The notes below the pieces were generated by a model. It was not told the DNA's origin. It made no database searches and worked only from the letters and a program-made list of their open reading frames with translations. Shown one piece after another: positions 25,093-33,606 of a stretch of 64,000 nucleotides of DNA. Source of the DNA: Zymogenus sp964542895 (GTDB lineage: Bacteria; Desulfobacterota; Zymogenia; Zymogenales; Zymogenaceae); assembly GCA_964542895.1 (NCBI GenBank), contig CAZIWT010000001.1:1-64000 (forward strand). Reading direction: 5' to 3'. The stretch's first letter is position 1, and the number at the start of each line of letters is the position of its first letter. The translations under genes and the position numbers were made by a program.

Positions 25093-25740
25093 TTGATTGC
25101 GGTAGTCGACTATGGAATGGGAAACCTGAGGAGCGTAAGCAAGGCGCTGGAGCGGGTCGGCCAGGACGTCGTTGTGACGTCCGATCCCGCGGTGATCGAC
25201 GACGCCGCGGGGATGGTGCTTCCCGGCGTGGGCGCCTTTCCCGACTGCATGAGAAACCTGACGGATAAGGGCCTCGCCAATCCGGTCGTCGACTTCATCA
25301 AGGGGGGAAGGCCGTTTTTCGGGATATGCCTCGGGCTCCAGCTCCTGTTCACCGAGGGCTACGAGTTCGGGCGTCACGACGGTCTGGGGATAATCCCCGG
25401 AGTGGTGGTTCGCTTCGAGGGAGATCCCTTTTCGGGGGATAACAAGCTCAAGGTCCCCCACATGGGCTGGAACCAGGTGGTGTGGAAGAAAGGGGATGGG
25501 GCGCAAACACCCTTCGATTCGCTTGCCGACGGCGACTATTTCTATTTCGTCCACTCCTATTACGTCGTCCCGAACGACGGTAAATACACCGCCGGCACGA
25601 CCGATTACGGGGCCGAGTTCGTCTCGGCGGTGGGCCGGGAAAACATCTTCGCCACCCAGTTCCATCCGGAGAAGAGCCAGGAGAAGGGGCTTGAAATCTT
25701 GAAGGCATTCGGGGAGCTTGTGAACAGATGGGAATCGTAG
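25093..25740 (+). CDS. hisH: Imidazole glycerol phosphate synthase, glutaminase subunit
   Basis: 215 residues of the class I glutamine amidotransferase fold; with HisF it makes imidazole glycerol phosphate and AICAR in histidine synthesis. DYGMGNLRSV is the usual start, GICLGLQLLF holds the nucleophile Cys, and QFHPEKSQ holds the His-Glu pair. The first residues IAVVDYG fit a TTG start at 25093 with GAGGAG ahead; a longer version from 25066 would begin inside the duplicated ribosome site. It overlaps hisA by 13 bp. The presence of hisA argues for histidine synthesis rather than the HisH2/HisF2 role in surface-sugar amidation. Confidence 0.93.
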   Translation: MIAVVDYGMGNLRSVSKALERVGQDVVVTSDPAVIDDAAGMVLPGVGAFPDCMRNLTDKGLANPVVDFIKGGRPFFGICLGLQLLFTEGYEFGRHDGLGIIPGVVVRFEGDPFSGDNKLKVPHMGWNQVVWKKGDGAQTPFDSLADGDYFYFVHSYYVVPNDGKYTAGTTDYGAEFVSAVGRENIFATQFHPEKSQEKGLEILKAFGELVNRWES

Positions 25741-26471
25741 TAATACCGGCGGTGGACATGATGGGGGGAAGGGCCGTCCGGCTCTCCCAGGGCGACTTCA
25801 ACAGGGAGACCCGCTACTTCGAGGATCCCTTTAACGCCGCCAAGAACTGGGTGGAGTGCGGGGCAAAAAGGCTCCACCTGGTCGACCTCGACGCCGCGAA
25901 AAAGGGCGCCCCGGCCCACATGGATACGGTCGCAAGGATCGTAAGCGAGCTTCATGTCCCGGTGGAGATCGGCGGCGGGATAAGATCGATGGAGGTAGTC
26001 GAACAATACCTCGGGATGGGGGCACGATGGGTCATCGTCGGGACGGCCGCGGTGGACGACCGCGATTTCGTCCTTGCGGCGGCCTCCCGCTTTCCGGAGA
26101 GGATCATCCTCGGGATCGACGCCAAGGACGGCCTCGTCAAAACGAAGGGGTGGGTCGAGGGAACCGCGCTCACGGCGGTTGAACTCGCCCGTTCATACAT
26201 AAACGCCGGGATAGCGGCGGTAATCTACACCGACATCGTAAAGGACGGCGTGGGCGGCGGGGTGGATATCGAGGGGACGAAGAGGCTTGCCGTCGAGGGA
26301 AAAATTCCCACGATCGCATCGGGGGGGATAAAGGATATCGACAACATCAGGGCGGTGGCCGCCCTAGAGGAGGACGGGGTCATCGGCGTCATCGCCGGAA
26401 GATCCCTCTACGAGGGGACCCTCGACCTCGCCGAGGCGATCTCGGCGGCCGAAGGGGGGAAGGCCGAGTAA
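25728..26471 (+). CDS. hisA: ProFAR isomerase
   Basis: 247 residues, a (beta/alpha)8 barrel that opens the ProFAR aminoaldose to PRFAR. The half-barrel phosphate motifs and active-site acids are seen: IPAVDMMGGRAVRLSQGD (Asp near residue 9), EIGGGIRS, and YTDIVKDGV (second Asp). It begins within the end of hisH, so the pair is translationally coupled. The length is normal for the family. hisF follows after 103 bp. Confidence 0.95.
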   Translation: MGIVVIPAVDMMGGRAVRLSQGDFNRETRYFEDPFNAAKNWVECGAKRLHLVDLDAAKKGAPAHMDTVARIVSELHVPVEIGGGIRSMEVVEQYLGMGARWVIVGTAAVDDRDFVLAAASRFPERIILGIDAKDGLVKTKGWVEGTALTAVELARSYINAGIAAVIYTDIVKDGVGGGVDIEGTKRLAVEGKIPTIASGGIKDIDNIRAVAALEEDGVIGVIAGRSLYEGTLDLAEAISAAEGGKAE

Positions 26472-26574
26472 AGGGCGGGAATATACGAATTTTAGCGGTA
26501 ATGGGAAGCGAGGCGTTTTTTTATCGCCACTTAGATAATATCTCAAAAGTGTACAAAGACGTAGAGAGTTTTAG

Positions 26575-27399
26575 ATGCTGGCAAAGAGAATCATACCGTG
26601 CCTCGACGTAAAGGACGGGCGCGTCGTCAAGGGAATAAACTTCATCGACCTCACCGACGCGGGCGACCCGGTGGAGAACGCCTCCATCTACGACGGCGAG
26701 GGGGCGGACGAGCTGACCTTTCTGGATATCACGGCGTCGTCGGACAAGAGGAACATCATCATCGACGTTGTGAGGCGCACCGCCGAGCAGGTCTTCATGC
26801 CCCTGACCGTAGGCGGGGGTATAAGGACGCTGGAGGACATCCGGGGGCTTTTAAACGCCGGGGCGGACAAGGTCTCCATCAACACCGCGGCGGTGAAAAA
26901 CCCCGAGTTCGTCCACGACGCCGCAAAGCGCTTCGGCTCCCAGTGCATCGTCGTGGCGGTGGACGCAAAGAGGAGAAAGACGGGCGACTGGGGTGTCACG
27001 ATAAAGGAGAGCACGAGAAGGATACCGGGAAAGGAGGGCGATGACGGCCTATCCTGGGAGGTGGTCACCCACGGGGGTCGGGAGGTCACCGGGATAGACG
27101 CAATCGAGTGGGTGATTAGGATGGAGGAGATGGGCGCCGGTGAGATCATGCTCACCAGCATGGACTTTGACGGCACGAAGGAGGGATACGATCTCGCCCT
27201 GACCAAGAAGGTCTCCGACGCCGTTACTATCCCGATAATCGCCTCCGGGGGCGTGGGAAACCTGGAGCACATCTACGAGGGATTTACGAAGACGGGCGCC
27301 GATGCCGCCCTGGCGGCCTCCATCTTTCACTTCAGGGAGTACTCCATAAGGGAGGCGAAGGAGTACCTGAGGGACCGCGGCGTGCCTGTAAGGCTCTGA
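26575..27399 (+). CDS. hisF: Imidazole glycerol phosphate synthase, cyclase subunit, with an insertion
   Basis: 274 residues, a (beta/alpha)8 barrel. RIIPCLDVKDGRVVKG holds the catalytic Asp near residue 11, VGGGIRT the first phosphate site, and LLTSMDxDG-type MLTSMDFDGTKEG the second acid. It is about 20 residues longer than usual (around 253): extra residues lie between VAVDAKRRK and WEVVTHGGRE (about 130-155), on the loop after the fifth strand. The ATG has AGAGAG upstream. Partners with HisH at 25093. Confidence 0.94.
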   Translation: MLAKRIIPCLDVKDGRVVKGINFIDLTDAGDPVENASIYDGEGADELTFLDITASSDKRNIIIDVVRRTAEQVFMPLTVGGGIRTLEDIRGLLNAGADKVSINTAAVKNPEFVHDAAKRFGSQCIVVAVDAKRRKTGDWGVTIKESTRRIPGKEGDDGLSWEVVTHGGREVTGIDAIEWVIRMEEMGAGEIMLTSMDFDGTKEGYDLALTKKVSDAVTIPIIASGGVGNLEHIYEGFTKTGADAALAASIFHFREYSIREAKEYLRDRGVPVRL

Positions 27400-27514
27400 G
27401 GCGGCTTCATTGTTGACGCCCCTCGTTTCTTGTCCGGTCGTGAGGGATTTATCTATCCCATCTTACCGGAGAAGCGGACAAAAAACGTTTCGACAGATAC
27501 TTGGGGAAGCGGAT

Positions 27515-27555
27515 ATATCGTGACGTGAGGATATAGTGAGATATAGTGACGTGAG
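27515..27555 (+). repeat. Short direct repeats before rsmD
   Basis: ATATCGTGACGTGAG (27515-27529) recurs as ATATAGTGACGTGAG (27541-27555), 14 of 15 identical, with a partial third copy (ATATAGTGAG) between. The last copy supplies the GTGAG in front of the rsmD start. Probably a slippage duplication. Confidence 0.6.
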
Positions 27556-27561
27556 TAAATT

Positions 27562-28116
27562 GTGAATATAACGGCGGGGGAACTCAAGGGGAGAAGGCTC
27601 TTCACCCCGAAGGATAGAGGGGTCAGACCCACCGGGGCCAGGGTTAGGGAGGCGCTCTTTTCGATCATCGGCGATGCGGTTTTGGAGGCAAGGTTTCTGG
27701 ACCTCTTCTCCGGGGCGGGAACCATAGGTATCGAGGCGTTGAGCCGGGGGGCGGGTCGCTGCACCTTCGTGGAGAGGAGCGCCGGGGTGCTGGAGGTCTT
27801 AAGGAGAAACATCACGGAGCTGGGGCTGATGGAGAGGGCGTCCATAATACCACTCGATGCGGCGAAGGCGGTCAAGATGATCCGAAAGAACGGCGAGAGA
27901 TTCGACATCGTCTTTCTGGATCCGCCCTACTCCCGGTTCAACCGGACCCAGGAGCTCGTTCTTTATATATCCATCGAAGATATCTTAAACCCGGCGGGAG
28001 TCCTTCTCTGGGAGCACGATTCAAAGAGGTCTCCGGAAGAACTGTACGGGTCATTGAAGAGGGAGACGACAAAGCGATACGGTGATACAAGTATATCCTT
28101 TTTTTATAATGAGTGA
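27562..28116 (+). CDS. rsmD: 16S rRNA guanine-966 N2-methyltransferase
   Basis: 184 residues. NITAGELKGRRL followed by RPTGARVREALF is the family signature. LDLFSGAGTIGIEALSRGA is the SAM motif and FLDPPYSR the catalytic DPPY motif of N-methyltransferases. It modifies G966 (E. coli numbering) of 16S rRNA during 30S assembly. It starts with GTG and ends 8 bp before coaD, the very common rsmD-coaD pairing in bacteria. Confidence 0.95.
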   Translation: MNITAGELKGRRLFTPKDRGVRPTGARVREALFSIIGDAVLEARFLDLFSGAGTIGIEALSRGAGRCTFVERSAGVLEVLRRNITELGLMERASIIPLDAAKAVKMIRKNGERFDIVFLDPPYSRFNRTQELVLYISIEDILNPAGVLLWEHDSKRSPEELYGSLKRETTKRYGDTSISFFYNE

Positions 28117-28124
28117 GGTATAAT

Positions 28125-28631
28125 ATGCCCAGTCTTGCTGTTCTCGCAGGTACTTTCGATCCCATCACTATGGGTCATGTCGATCTCGTTGAGAGGGCCC
28201 TGACCGTCTTTGACGAGGTGATAATGGCCATCGGGATAAATCCCTACAAACACACCATGTTCACGGTGGATGAGAGGATCGAGATGATTACGGAAGCATT
28301 GGACGAATACAACGACTCGGTGAGGACCGACTCCTTCGAGGGGCTCCTTGTCGACTACACCGAAAGGGTAAAAGCCAAGGCGATCATCCGGGGGCTTCGG
28401 GCCGTGTCCGACTTCGAGTATGAGCTCCAGCTGGCGCTGATGAACCGGAAGCTCAACCGAAATATCGAGACCTTCTTCCTGATGACCGGGTACAGGTACC
28501 TCTACGTCAGCTCCAACATCATCAAGGCCGCCGCCATGGCGGGGGGGCCCGTCACCGATCTTGTACCGAAATGTGTGGAAAGGAAATTGAAGGAGAAGTT
28601 TAAAGAGGAATATGAAAAGAGGGGAACCTAA
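28125..28631 (+). CDS. coaD: Phosphopantetheine adenylyltransferase
   Basis: 168 residues. This nucleotidyltransferase makes dephospho-CoA from 4'-phosphopantetheine and ATP. AGTFDPITMGHVD contains the (T/H)xGH nucleotide motif, GLRAVSDFEYELQ is the conserved substrate loop, and YVSSNIIK corresponds to the ISSTxxR-like region, though less conserved than usual. An upstream in-frame start at 28113 overlaps rsmD and adds four residues; ATG at 28125 matches the family start. The aminotransferase gene begins immediately after. Confidence 0.95.
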   Translation: MPSLAVLAGTFDPITMGHVDLVERALTVFDEVIMAIGINPYKHTMFTVDERIEMITEALDEYNDSVRTDSFEGLLVDYTERVKAKAIIRGLRAVSDFEYELQLALMNRKLNRNIETFFLMTGYRYLYVSSNIIKAAAMAGGPVTDLVPKCVERKLKEKFKEEYEKRGT

Positions 28632-28632
28632 C

Positions 28633-29832
28633 ATGAAGAGGAAGCTTTCAGAGAGGGCTCTGGGTCTGGCCCCCTCGGCGACTTTGGCGATCTCGGCAAA
28701 AGCAAAGGAACTCAAGGCCAAGGGAGAGGACGTAATAGGCTTCGGCGCCGGGGAGCCGGACTTTGACACCCCCGCAAACATCAAGGAGGCGGCGATCAAA
28801 GCGATCAACGCCGGAAAAACCGGCTACACCGACGTGGGGGGGATCATCGAGCTCAAAGGGGCGATAATAGAAAAATTCAAGAGGGACAACGACCTGTCCT
28901 ACGAGCCGTCGGAGATAGTCGTCTCCTGCGGGGGAAAGCACTCGTTCTTCAATCTCTCCCTCGCCTTTTTCGAGCCGGGGGACGAAGTGATCATCCCCGC
29001 ACCCTACTGGGTCTCCTACCCTCCCATGGTGGAGCTCGCCGGGGCGAAGCCGGTAATCGTGTTTGCCGGGGTGGAGAAGGACTTCAAGGTTACGGTCGAC
29101 GACCTCAAAAAGGCTTTAACGAACAAGACCAAGGCGATCGTCTTCAACTCGCCGTCGAATCCCACGGGGGCCGGATATACAAAAGAGGAGACGGAAAAGA
29201 TCGCCGAGTTCGCCGTGGAAAACGAGATCTACGTAATCTCGGACGAGATATACGAAAAGCTGATCTACGGGGGATTCGAGCACGTTAGCATCGCCTCTCT
29301 CGGCAAAGAGATAAAAGATCTAACAATAGTCGTCAACGGCATCTCCAAGACCTACGCCACCACAGGATGGCGAATCGGCTATACCGCCGGCCCCAAAGAG
29401 CTGGTCTCCGCCATGACCAGAATCCAGAGCCAGAGCACGTCCAACCCGACCACAATCTCTCAGTGGGCGGCGATCGAGGCCCTCTCCGGCCCCCAGGACG
29501 AGGTCGAAAAGATGAGGAGCACCTTCGAGGAGCGCCGCTCCATCATGATCGAGGGGCTGAACGACATCGAGGGGGTGCGCTGCAACTGGCCCCAGGGGGC
29601 GTTCTACGCCTTCCCGAACATCTCCGGCGTGTACGGGAAATCCCACCCCGGCGGGAAAATCGGCGGGTCATTGGATTTCGCCTCCTATCTCCTATCTGAG
29701 GTGAAGGTGGCCCTGGTCCCCGGGTTGCCGTTCGGAGACGATAACTGTATCCGCCTCTCCTACGCCTCCTCCGTCGAAGACATAAGGGGCGGGCTTGAGA
29801 GGATCAAGGAGGCGGTGTCGAGGCTATCCTGA
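28633..29832 (+). CDS. Class I pyridoxal-phosphate aminotransferase (aspartate aminotransferase type)
   Basis: 399 residues. The N-terminal LSERALGLAPSATLAISAKAKEL and GEPDFDTP are typical of the Igamma aspartate aminotransferase/prephenate aminotransferase group. NSPSNPTGA holds the Asn contacting PLP, SDEIYEKL the Asp-Tyr pair, and NGISKTYATTGWRIGY the catalytic Lys near residue 240. It probably interconverts aspartate and oxaloacetate, with glutamate or prephenate as possible other partners. ATG at 28633 follows the coaD stop and has AGAGGGG ahead; an earlier start at 28612 lies inside coaD. Confidence 0.92.
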   Translation: MKRKLSERALGLAPSATLAISAKAKELKAKGEDVIGFGAGEPDFDTPANIKEAAIKAINAGKTGYTDVGGIIELKGAIIEKFKRDNDLSYEPSEIVVSCGGKHSFFNLSLAFFEPGDEVIIPAPYWVSYPPMVELAGAKPVIVFAGVEKDFKVTVDDLKKALTNKTKAIVFNSPSNPTGAGYTKEETEKIAEFAVENEIYVISDEIYEKLIYGGFEHVSIASLGKEIKDLTIVVNGISKTYATTGWRIGYTAGPKELVSAMTRIQSQSTSNPTTISQWAAIEALSGPQDEVEKMRSTFEERRSIMIEGLNDIEGVRCNWPQGAFYAFPNISGVYGKSHPGGKIGGSLDFASYLLSEVKVALVPGLPFGDDNCIRLSYASSVEDIRGGLERIKEAVSRLS

Positions 29833-30332
29833 TACCTCGATCTCGACGTATCGATCTTGGCGGATTTGGGATTTAGCTTAATATTGCCAATGTCTGCACA
29901 GCTTTATCGGGGTGGGAGTGTTGGCAAATCTTTTCCTGACGGGAATAGACCGTTAAATATCGCGCGGTATCACCCGGCGGCAAGAATCGCGCGTTTGGGG
30001 GAGTTTTTAGAGATTTTCACCTCATCGGAGCCGGCGGTCATGCGCCTGCAATGTTGGACTTTTCATCGCCAAAACAGAACCATTTGCGAAATTATAAACG
30101 TGGATTAGCAGAGTGATGAGGCGGCCTTAAACTACTTAAGAGAAGCCGCCAAGAAATCGCTGAAAGAAAAAGGGAAGGGTAAGGTCTCTAACAACCTTTT
30201 TGTTATTCAATCAACTCCGATACTGTTTATTTTAAAAGCCTCTGTTTAGTCTTAATAGTAAAACCGGCGTTTTTATCTTGCTTTAAGCGTACTCACCATG
30301 CATCGAGAATCACAAAGGATCCCCGGCGACCC
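29833..30332. other. 500-bp intergenic stretch between convergent units, no convincing gene
   Basis: This gap separates the plus-strand coaD/aminotransferase unit from the minus-strand polysaccharide locus. An 83-codon TTG frame at 29857-30108 has no ribosome site and no recognisable protein character. GGCGGC (30120-30125) and GCCGCC (30145-30150) form an inverted repeat enclosing a CTTAA/TTAAG pair. AAGGT (30181-30185) and ACCTT (30194-30198) with following T residues make a weak terminator-like hairpin. A frame from about 30115 reads like a Lys/Glu/Ala-rich helix before TAG at 30247, but no start was found; it could be a gene remnant. Confidence 0.5.
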
Positions 30333-30911
30333 TCACTTTTCGCCGAAGACGAACGCCTCGTATGTATAGAGCTCCGTCTCCTCGTCCATCCACGCGTTCC
30401 TGCCAAGCCCCGCCTTCAGGCAGGTCTGCTCCAAAAACGTCTCCCTGTCCCAGCCCCGCTCCGAGGCGACCTGGGGCAGAAGTGTACCCCGACTCGATCC
30501 CCTGATGATATACAATCCGTGCCTCCCCACCTCAATCTCAGATACGTCTTGAATCCTCTTTAGGGGGCTCAAGACGGATATCTCTATATCGATATCTTCC
30601 ACCTCGTCCGGGGCAACCCTGCTGAAGCGAAAATCGCTTATCGAGGCGGCCCTCGCCATTGTCTCCACCGTCTCGTAAAGGGGGCCCTCCGCCTCGAACC
30701 GCCCTATGCACCCCCTGAGCTTTCCCCCTTTATGGAGTGAGACGAACGCCCCCGCCTCCATCTTGAGATTCTCTTCAGTTATATCGGTTCCCGAAACCCC
30801 TTCCGTATCCCTGCTTCTTTTTTTTGATCCGGAGGCGGCCTTCTTGACACTCTCTCTCGCAATCAGAAGGAGCTTCGTCTTATCCTCTTCAGTTAAGTTC
30901 ATCTCAACCAT
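30333..30911 (-). CDS. AMMECR1-domain protein
   Basis: 192 residues covering one AMMECR1 domain. GAFVSLHKGGKLRGCIG (about 53-69) is the family signature with its conserved Cys, followed by the EISVLSPL strand and the TLLPQVASERGW segment near residue 142. In many bacteria this is the A component of the AmmeMemoRadiSam set, whose radical SAM and Memo-domain members are absent here; its biochemical role is not established. It is the last gene of the minus-strand locus, 59 bp after the DUF4911 gene. Confidence 0.88.
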   Translation of the reverse strand: MVEMNLTEEDKTKLLLIARESVKKAASGSKKRSRDTEGVSGTDITEENLKMEAGAFVSLHKGGKLRGCIGRFEAEGPLYETVETMARAASISDFRFSRVAPDEVEDIDIEISVLSPLKRIQDVSEIEVGRHGLYIIRGSSRGTLLPQVASERGWDRETFLEQTCLKAGLGRNAWMDEETELYTYEAFVFGEK

Positions 30912-30970
30912 ATAGACCTCTCCTCTTTACAAACTGCCTTGTTAAATTACCCCTCGCTCCCACCCCTCGA

Positions 30971-31207
30971 CTACAGCGGATCGATACCGTCCGGTCTTTC
31001 AACCGCCACTATCCCCAGCTCATCCGAAAGCTCGTCTATAACCGCATCCACCACTCCCTCAAAACCGGGTGCTATCATAATCTCCAGGATCATCTCTTCC
31101 CTATCCACGGTCCTTACTGCCGCCGCCCCCTCATAAGACTCGATGATATACTTCAATAAGGCGATCCCGTCCTTTCGTATTTTATAATATTTTTCTGTCG
31201 TCTCCAA
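30971..31207 (-). CDS. Small DUF4911-type protein
   Basis: 78 residues, soluble, acidic toward the C-terminus. The pattern (KIRKDGIALLKYIIESYEG, then two strands and a helix ending in a hydrophobic strand) agrees with DUF4911, a small alpha/beta domain of unknown function found mainly in deltaproteobacteria. It lies between the WecA-type transferase and the AMMECR1 gene, 41 bp from the former, and probably shares their transcript. No catalytic residues can be pointed out. Confidence 0.65.
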   Translation of the reverse strand: METTEKYYKIRKDGIALLKYIIESYEGAAAVRTVDREEMILEIMIAPGFEGVVDAVIDELSDELGIVAVERPDGIDPL

Positions 31208-31248
31208 TCTCTTTTGAGCTTCCCCTTTCGGATCACGTCCCTATCGGT

Positions 31249-32409
31249 CTATCTCCTGTCCTCCTTTCTCCTGTTTCGCTTCTTCGAGCCGACCTCGAGG
31301 ATCGTGATGAGGAGAAAGATCAAAAGGGTCTGAATCACGAGGACCAGCGCAACGATGAAATCGGCGTTTCTCAAGGCGATGGTCGCCAGCCCGAAAACGG
31401 TGTTTATCGAAATGATAAAGACAACGGCGAGCTTCCTGTCCCCTATCTGGGCCGCGATCCTGTGGTGGATATGATCCCTCCCCACAAAGGAGAGGAGCTC
31501 CTTGAAGCTCTTTACCTGCTTCTTTGCAATCCGGGCGACATTCGTATAGATTATGTCGTATATTAGGACGCCGAAGATAATAAGGGGCGTGGAAAACGAG
31601 ACGAGGGGATCGTTTTCAGACCACTCCCCCAGGACGGCCAGAGACGCCAGCACGAACCCCAGAAAGGAGCTTCCGGCGTCGCCCAAGAATATCCTCGCAT
31701 TCTTTTTAGGGACAAAGTTGAAGGGGATAAAACCGAGCACACCGCCCAAAAGTGCGATCGAGAGCCATCCCAGGTCCGGCTGATCCGTCTGAAAGGCTAT
31801 TATCCCCAAAAAGGACGTTATCACGACCGTAATTCCGCCGCAGAGCCCGTCCATGCCGTCGATGAAGTTCATGGCGTTTGTTATCCCCACAATCCAGAAA
31901 AAGGTGAGGGCGAGATCCAACACGTGTCCTATGGGAGTCGGTGGAAAGAGCTTCAAGACCACCCCCGCCGAGACAACCACCCCGAAGGCCGCCGCCTGCG
32001 CCAGGAGCCTGATCCACTCCTTGACCCCGAAGATATCCTCCATGATTCCTACGACAAAGATTATCAATGACGCCACCATAACCGAGAAGAGCGCCGGGCT
32101 TATGACGCCGTTTATAGCGAGGGAGACAATAAATGCAACCACAACGGGGACCCCTCCCAGAATCGGAGTTGCGTTATCGTGATCCTTTCTACCCTCCGGC
32201 ACATCCATATAGTTTCGGCTCTTCGAGATTCTGATCGCGACCGGCATAAGAACGTATGAGGTCGACCCGGAAAAGAGCAGTATCCATATCCACCGCTCAC
32301 CTACATCGACAAAAAACCTTAAAACCGGCGGAAGGATGAGAACAATAAAAGCCGCGAGGGATATATACCAAAAAATACCTATATCCCTATCTTTGTTTCC
32401 TGAGGTCAT
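31249..32409 (-). CDS. WecA/TagO-type undecaprenyl-phosphate sugar-1-phosphate transferase
   Basis: 386 residues with about ten or eleven transmembrane helices. It belongs to the MraY/WecA family, which moves HexNAc-1-phosphate from a UDP-sugar to undecaprenyl phosphate and so starts glycan assembly at the inner face of the membrane. TPILGGVPVV, the Asp-rich AMNFIDGMDGLCGG, the FLGDAGSSFLGF loop and the DHIHHRI histidine motif are all present. It would initiate the polysaccharide made by this locus. No PssY/WbaP-type initiating enzyme is present. The C-terminus is basic. Confidence 0.92.
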   Translation of the reverse strand: MTSGNKDRDIGIFWYISLAAFIVLILPPVLRFFVDVGERWIWILLFSGSTSYVLMPVAIRISKSRNYMDVPEGRKDHDNATPILGGVPVVVAFIVSLAINGVISPALFSVMVASLIIFVVGIMEDIFGVKEWIRLLAQAAAFGVVVSAGVVLKLFPPTPIGHVLDLALTFFWIVGITNAMNFIDGMDGLCGGITVVITSFLGIIAFQTDQPDLGWLSIALLGGVLGFIPFNFVPKKNARIFLGDAGSSFLGFVLASLAVLGEWSENDPLVSFSTPLIIFGVLIYDIIYTNVARIAKKQVKSFKELLSFVGRDHIHHRIAAQIGDRKLAVVFIISINTVFGLATIALRNADFIVALVLVIQTLLIFLLITILEVGSKKRNRRKEDRR

Positions 32410-32456
32410 ATATGCTTCACCATATATTATTTATAATATTTCAGCTCCTCTTTTAA

Positions 32457-33593
32457 TCATTTTAATCCGGCCGTAACATCTATCACGGCCGCCGCCACCC
32501 TCTCCACCTCACCGTCCGTCAGCGTCGGGTAGATGGGAATCGAGACGTCCTCCCCAAACGCCCTCTTCGTCCCCGGGAGCTCCCCGTCCCCTGTATATTG
32601 CCCCGTATATTGATATAGGGGCTTGAAGACGGGCCTCCTGGCGGCTATCCCCCTCTTCTCCAGCTTCTTGATGACCACCTCGACCGCCCCCGCCGTCTTT
32701 ACAATAAAGCGGTAATTGATATCATCCCCCGCCGGGGGCTCTTGGGGCATCGGTATCGAGGCCCTCTCGAACTCCTTTCGGTAGTAGGCGGCTATCTCCC
32801 TCCTCCTCGATATAAAGGCATCGAGTTTTTCAAGCTGGCTTCTTCCCAGCGCCGCCTGGAACTCGGTCATCGCGTAGTTAAACCTCGTCCCACTCTCCTC
32901 CCTCTCGTCGTATATGATGAGGTCTCGAATCTCGTCCGTTATCTCCCCGTCTCCTGTGCAGACCATCCCCCCCCGGCCGGTGGTCATTACCTTTGTGGCG
33001 TAAAAGGAGAAGACCGAGACGTCGCCTAATGTTCCCAGGGGACGCCCCTTGAATGTGCCCCCCGTCGCCTGGGCGCAGTCCTCGACAACGGGAAGCCCCA
33101 GGGATTTAATCTCGTCCACAGGTGCCGACCTCCCGAAGGGGTGGACGGCGATAATAAACGTCCTCCCCCCCTTTTCCCCCCTCCCCCCCTTGATAGACTT
33201 AAGGGCATCGGCGAATTCTTTTTCGCCGGAAACCCCCGTGTCCGGGTCGACGTCGGCGAGTACCGGCAAAGCGTCCACGTATCTGACGGCGTTCAAAGGG
33301 GCCGCGCACAGATAAGCCGGTAGTATTACCCTGTCGTTTACCCCGACCCCCAGCGCAACAAGCGCCAGGTGGATTGCCGCCGTTCCGGAATCGACCGAGA
33401 CGGCGCCACCGGAGCGTATCCCCATCCTCTTTTCAAAGGCCCTCTCGAAGGCGGCCCTCTCATCCCCCACGGTCAACATCCCTGACCTGATCACCTCGGC
33501 CGCCCTTGAGGCATCTTGTTCGTCGATGGACGGGCGGGAGTGGGCAATGACCCCTTCTTTCTTTTTGCCCCCTTTTTCCGATTGAACGATCAT
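32457..33593 (-). CDS. DegT/DnrJ/EryC1-family aminotransferase
   Basis: 378 residues of the PLP-dependent sugar aminotransferase family. HSRPSIDEQD is the usual opening, VSVDSGTAAIHLAL binds the cofactor phosphate, VEDCAQATGG holds the PLP-binding Asp, and FYATKVMTTGRGGM the catalytic Lys. It is probably for adding an amino group to a keto-sugar nucleotide. A Lys/Gly-rich N-terminal tail of about 14 residues precedes the domain and could be an over-extended start. It sits just downstream of the PIG-L deacetylase gene (13 bp), suggesting related amino-sugar chemistry. Confidence 0.9.
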   Translation of the reverse strand: MIVQSEKGGKKKEGVIAHSRPSIDEQDASRAAEVIRSGMLTVGDERAAFERAFEKRMGIRSGGAVSVDSGTAAIHLALVALGVGVNDRVILPAYLCAAPLNAVRYVDALPVLADVDPDTGVSGEKEFADALKSIKGGRGEKGGRTFIIAVHPFGRSAPVDEIKSLGLPVVEDCAQATGGTFKGRPLGTLGDVSVFSFYATKVMTTGRGGMVCTGDGEITDEIRDLIIYDEREESGTRFNYAMTEFQAALGRSQLEKLDAFISRRREIAAYYRKEFERASIPMPQEPPAGDDINYRFIVKTAGAVEVVIKKLEKRGIAARRPVFKPLYQYTGQYTGDGELPGTKRAFGEDVSIPIYPTLTDGEVERVAAAVIDVTAGLK

Positions 33594-33606
33594 ACCGATG
33601 TTAAAT

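Noticed and set aside
25093..27399. HisH/HisF as surface-sugar amidation enzymes (HisH2/HisF2-WbpG type) because sugar genes precede them
   Set aside because: A normal hisA lies between them and no wbpG-like gene is present, so histidine synthesis is the simpler reading. A terminator separates them from the sugar genes.
29857..30108. 83-codon frame in the intergenic gap
   Set aside because: TTG start, no ribosome site, no protein-like pattern; insufficient to call a gene.
30939..31136. 65-codon plus-strand frame opposite the DUF4911 gene
   Set aside because: Ser/Thr/Pro-rich antisense shadow; the minus-strand frame has better protein character and operon context.
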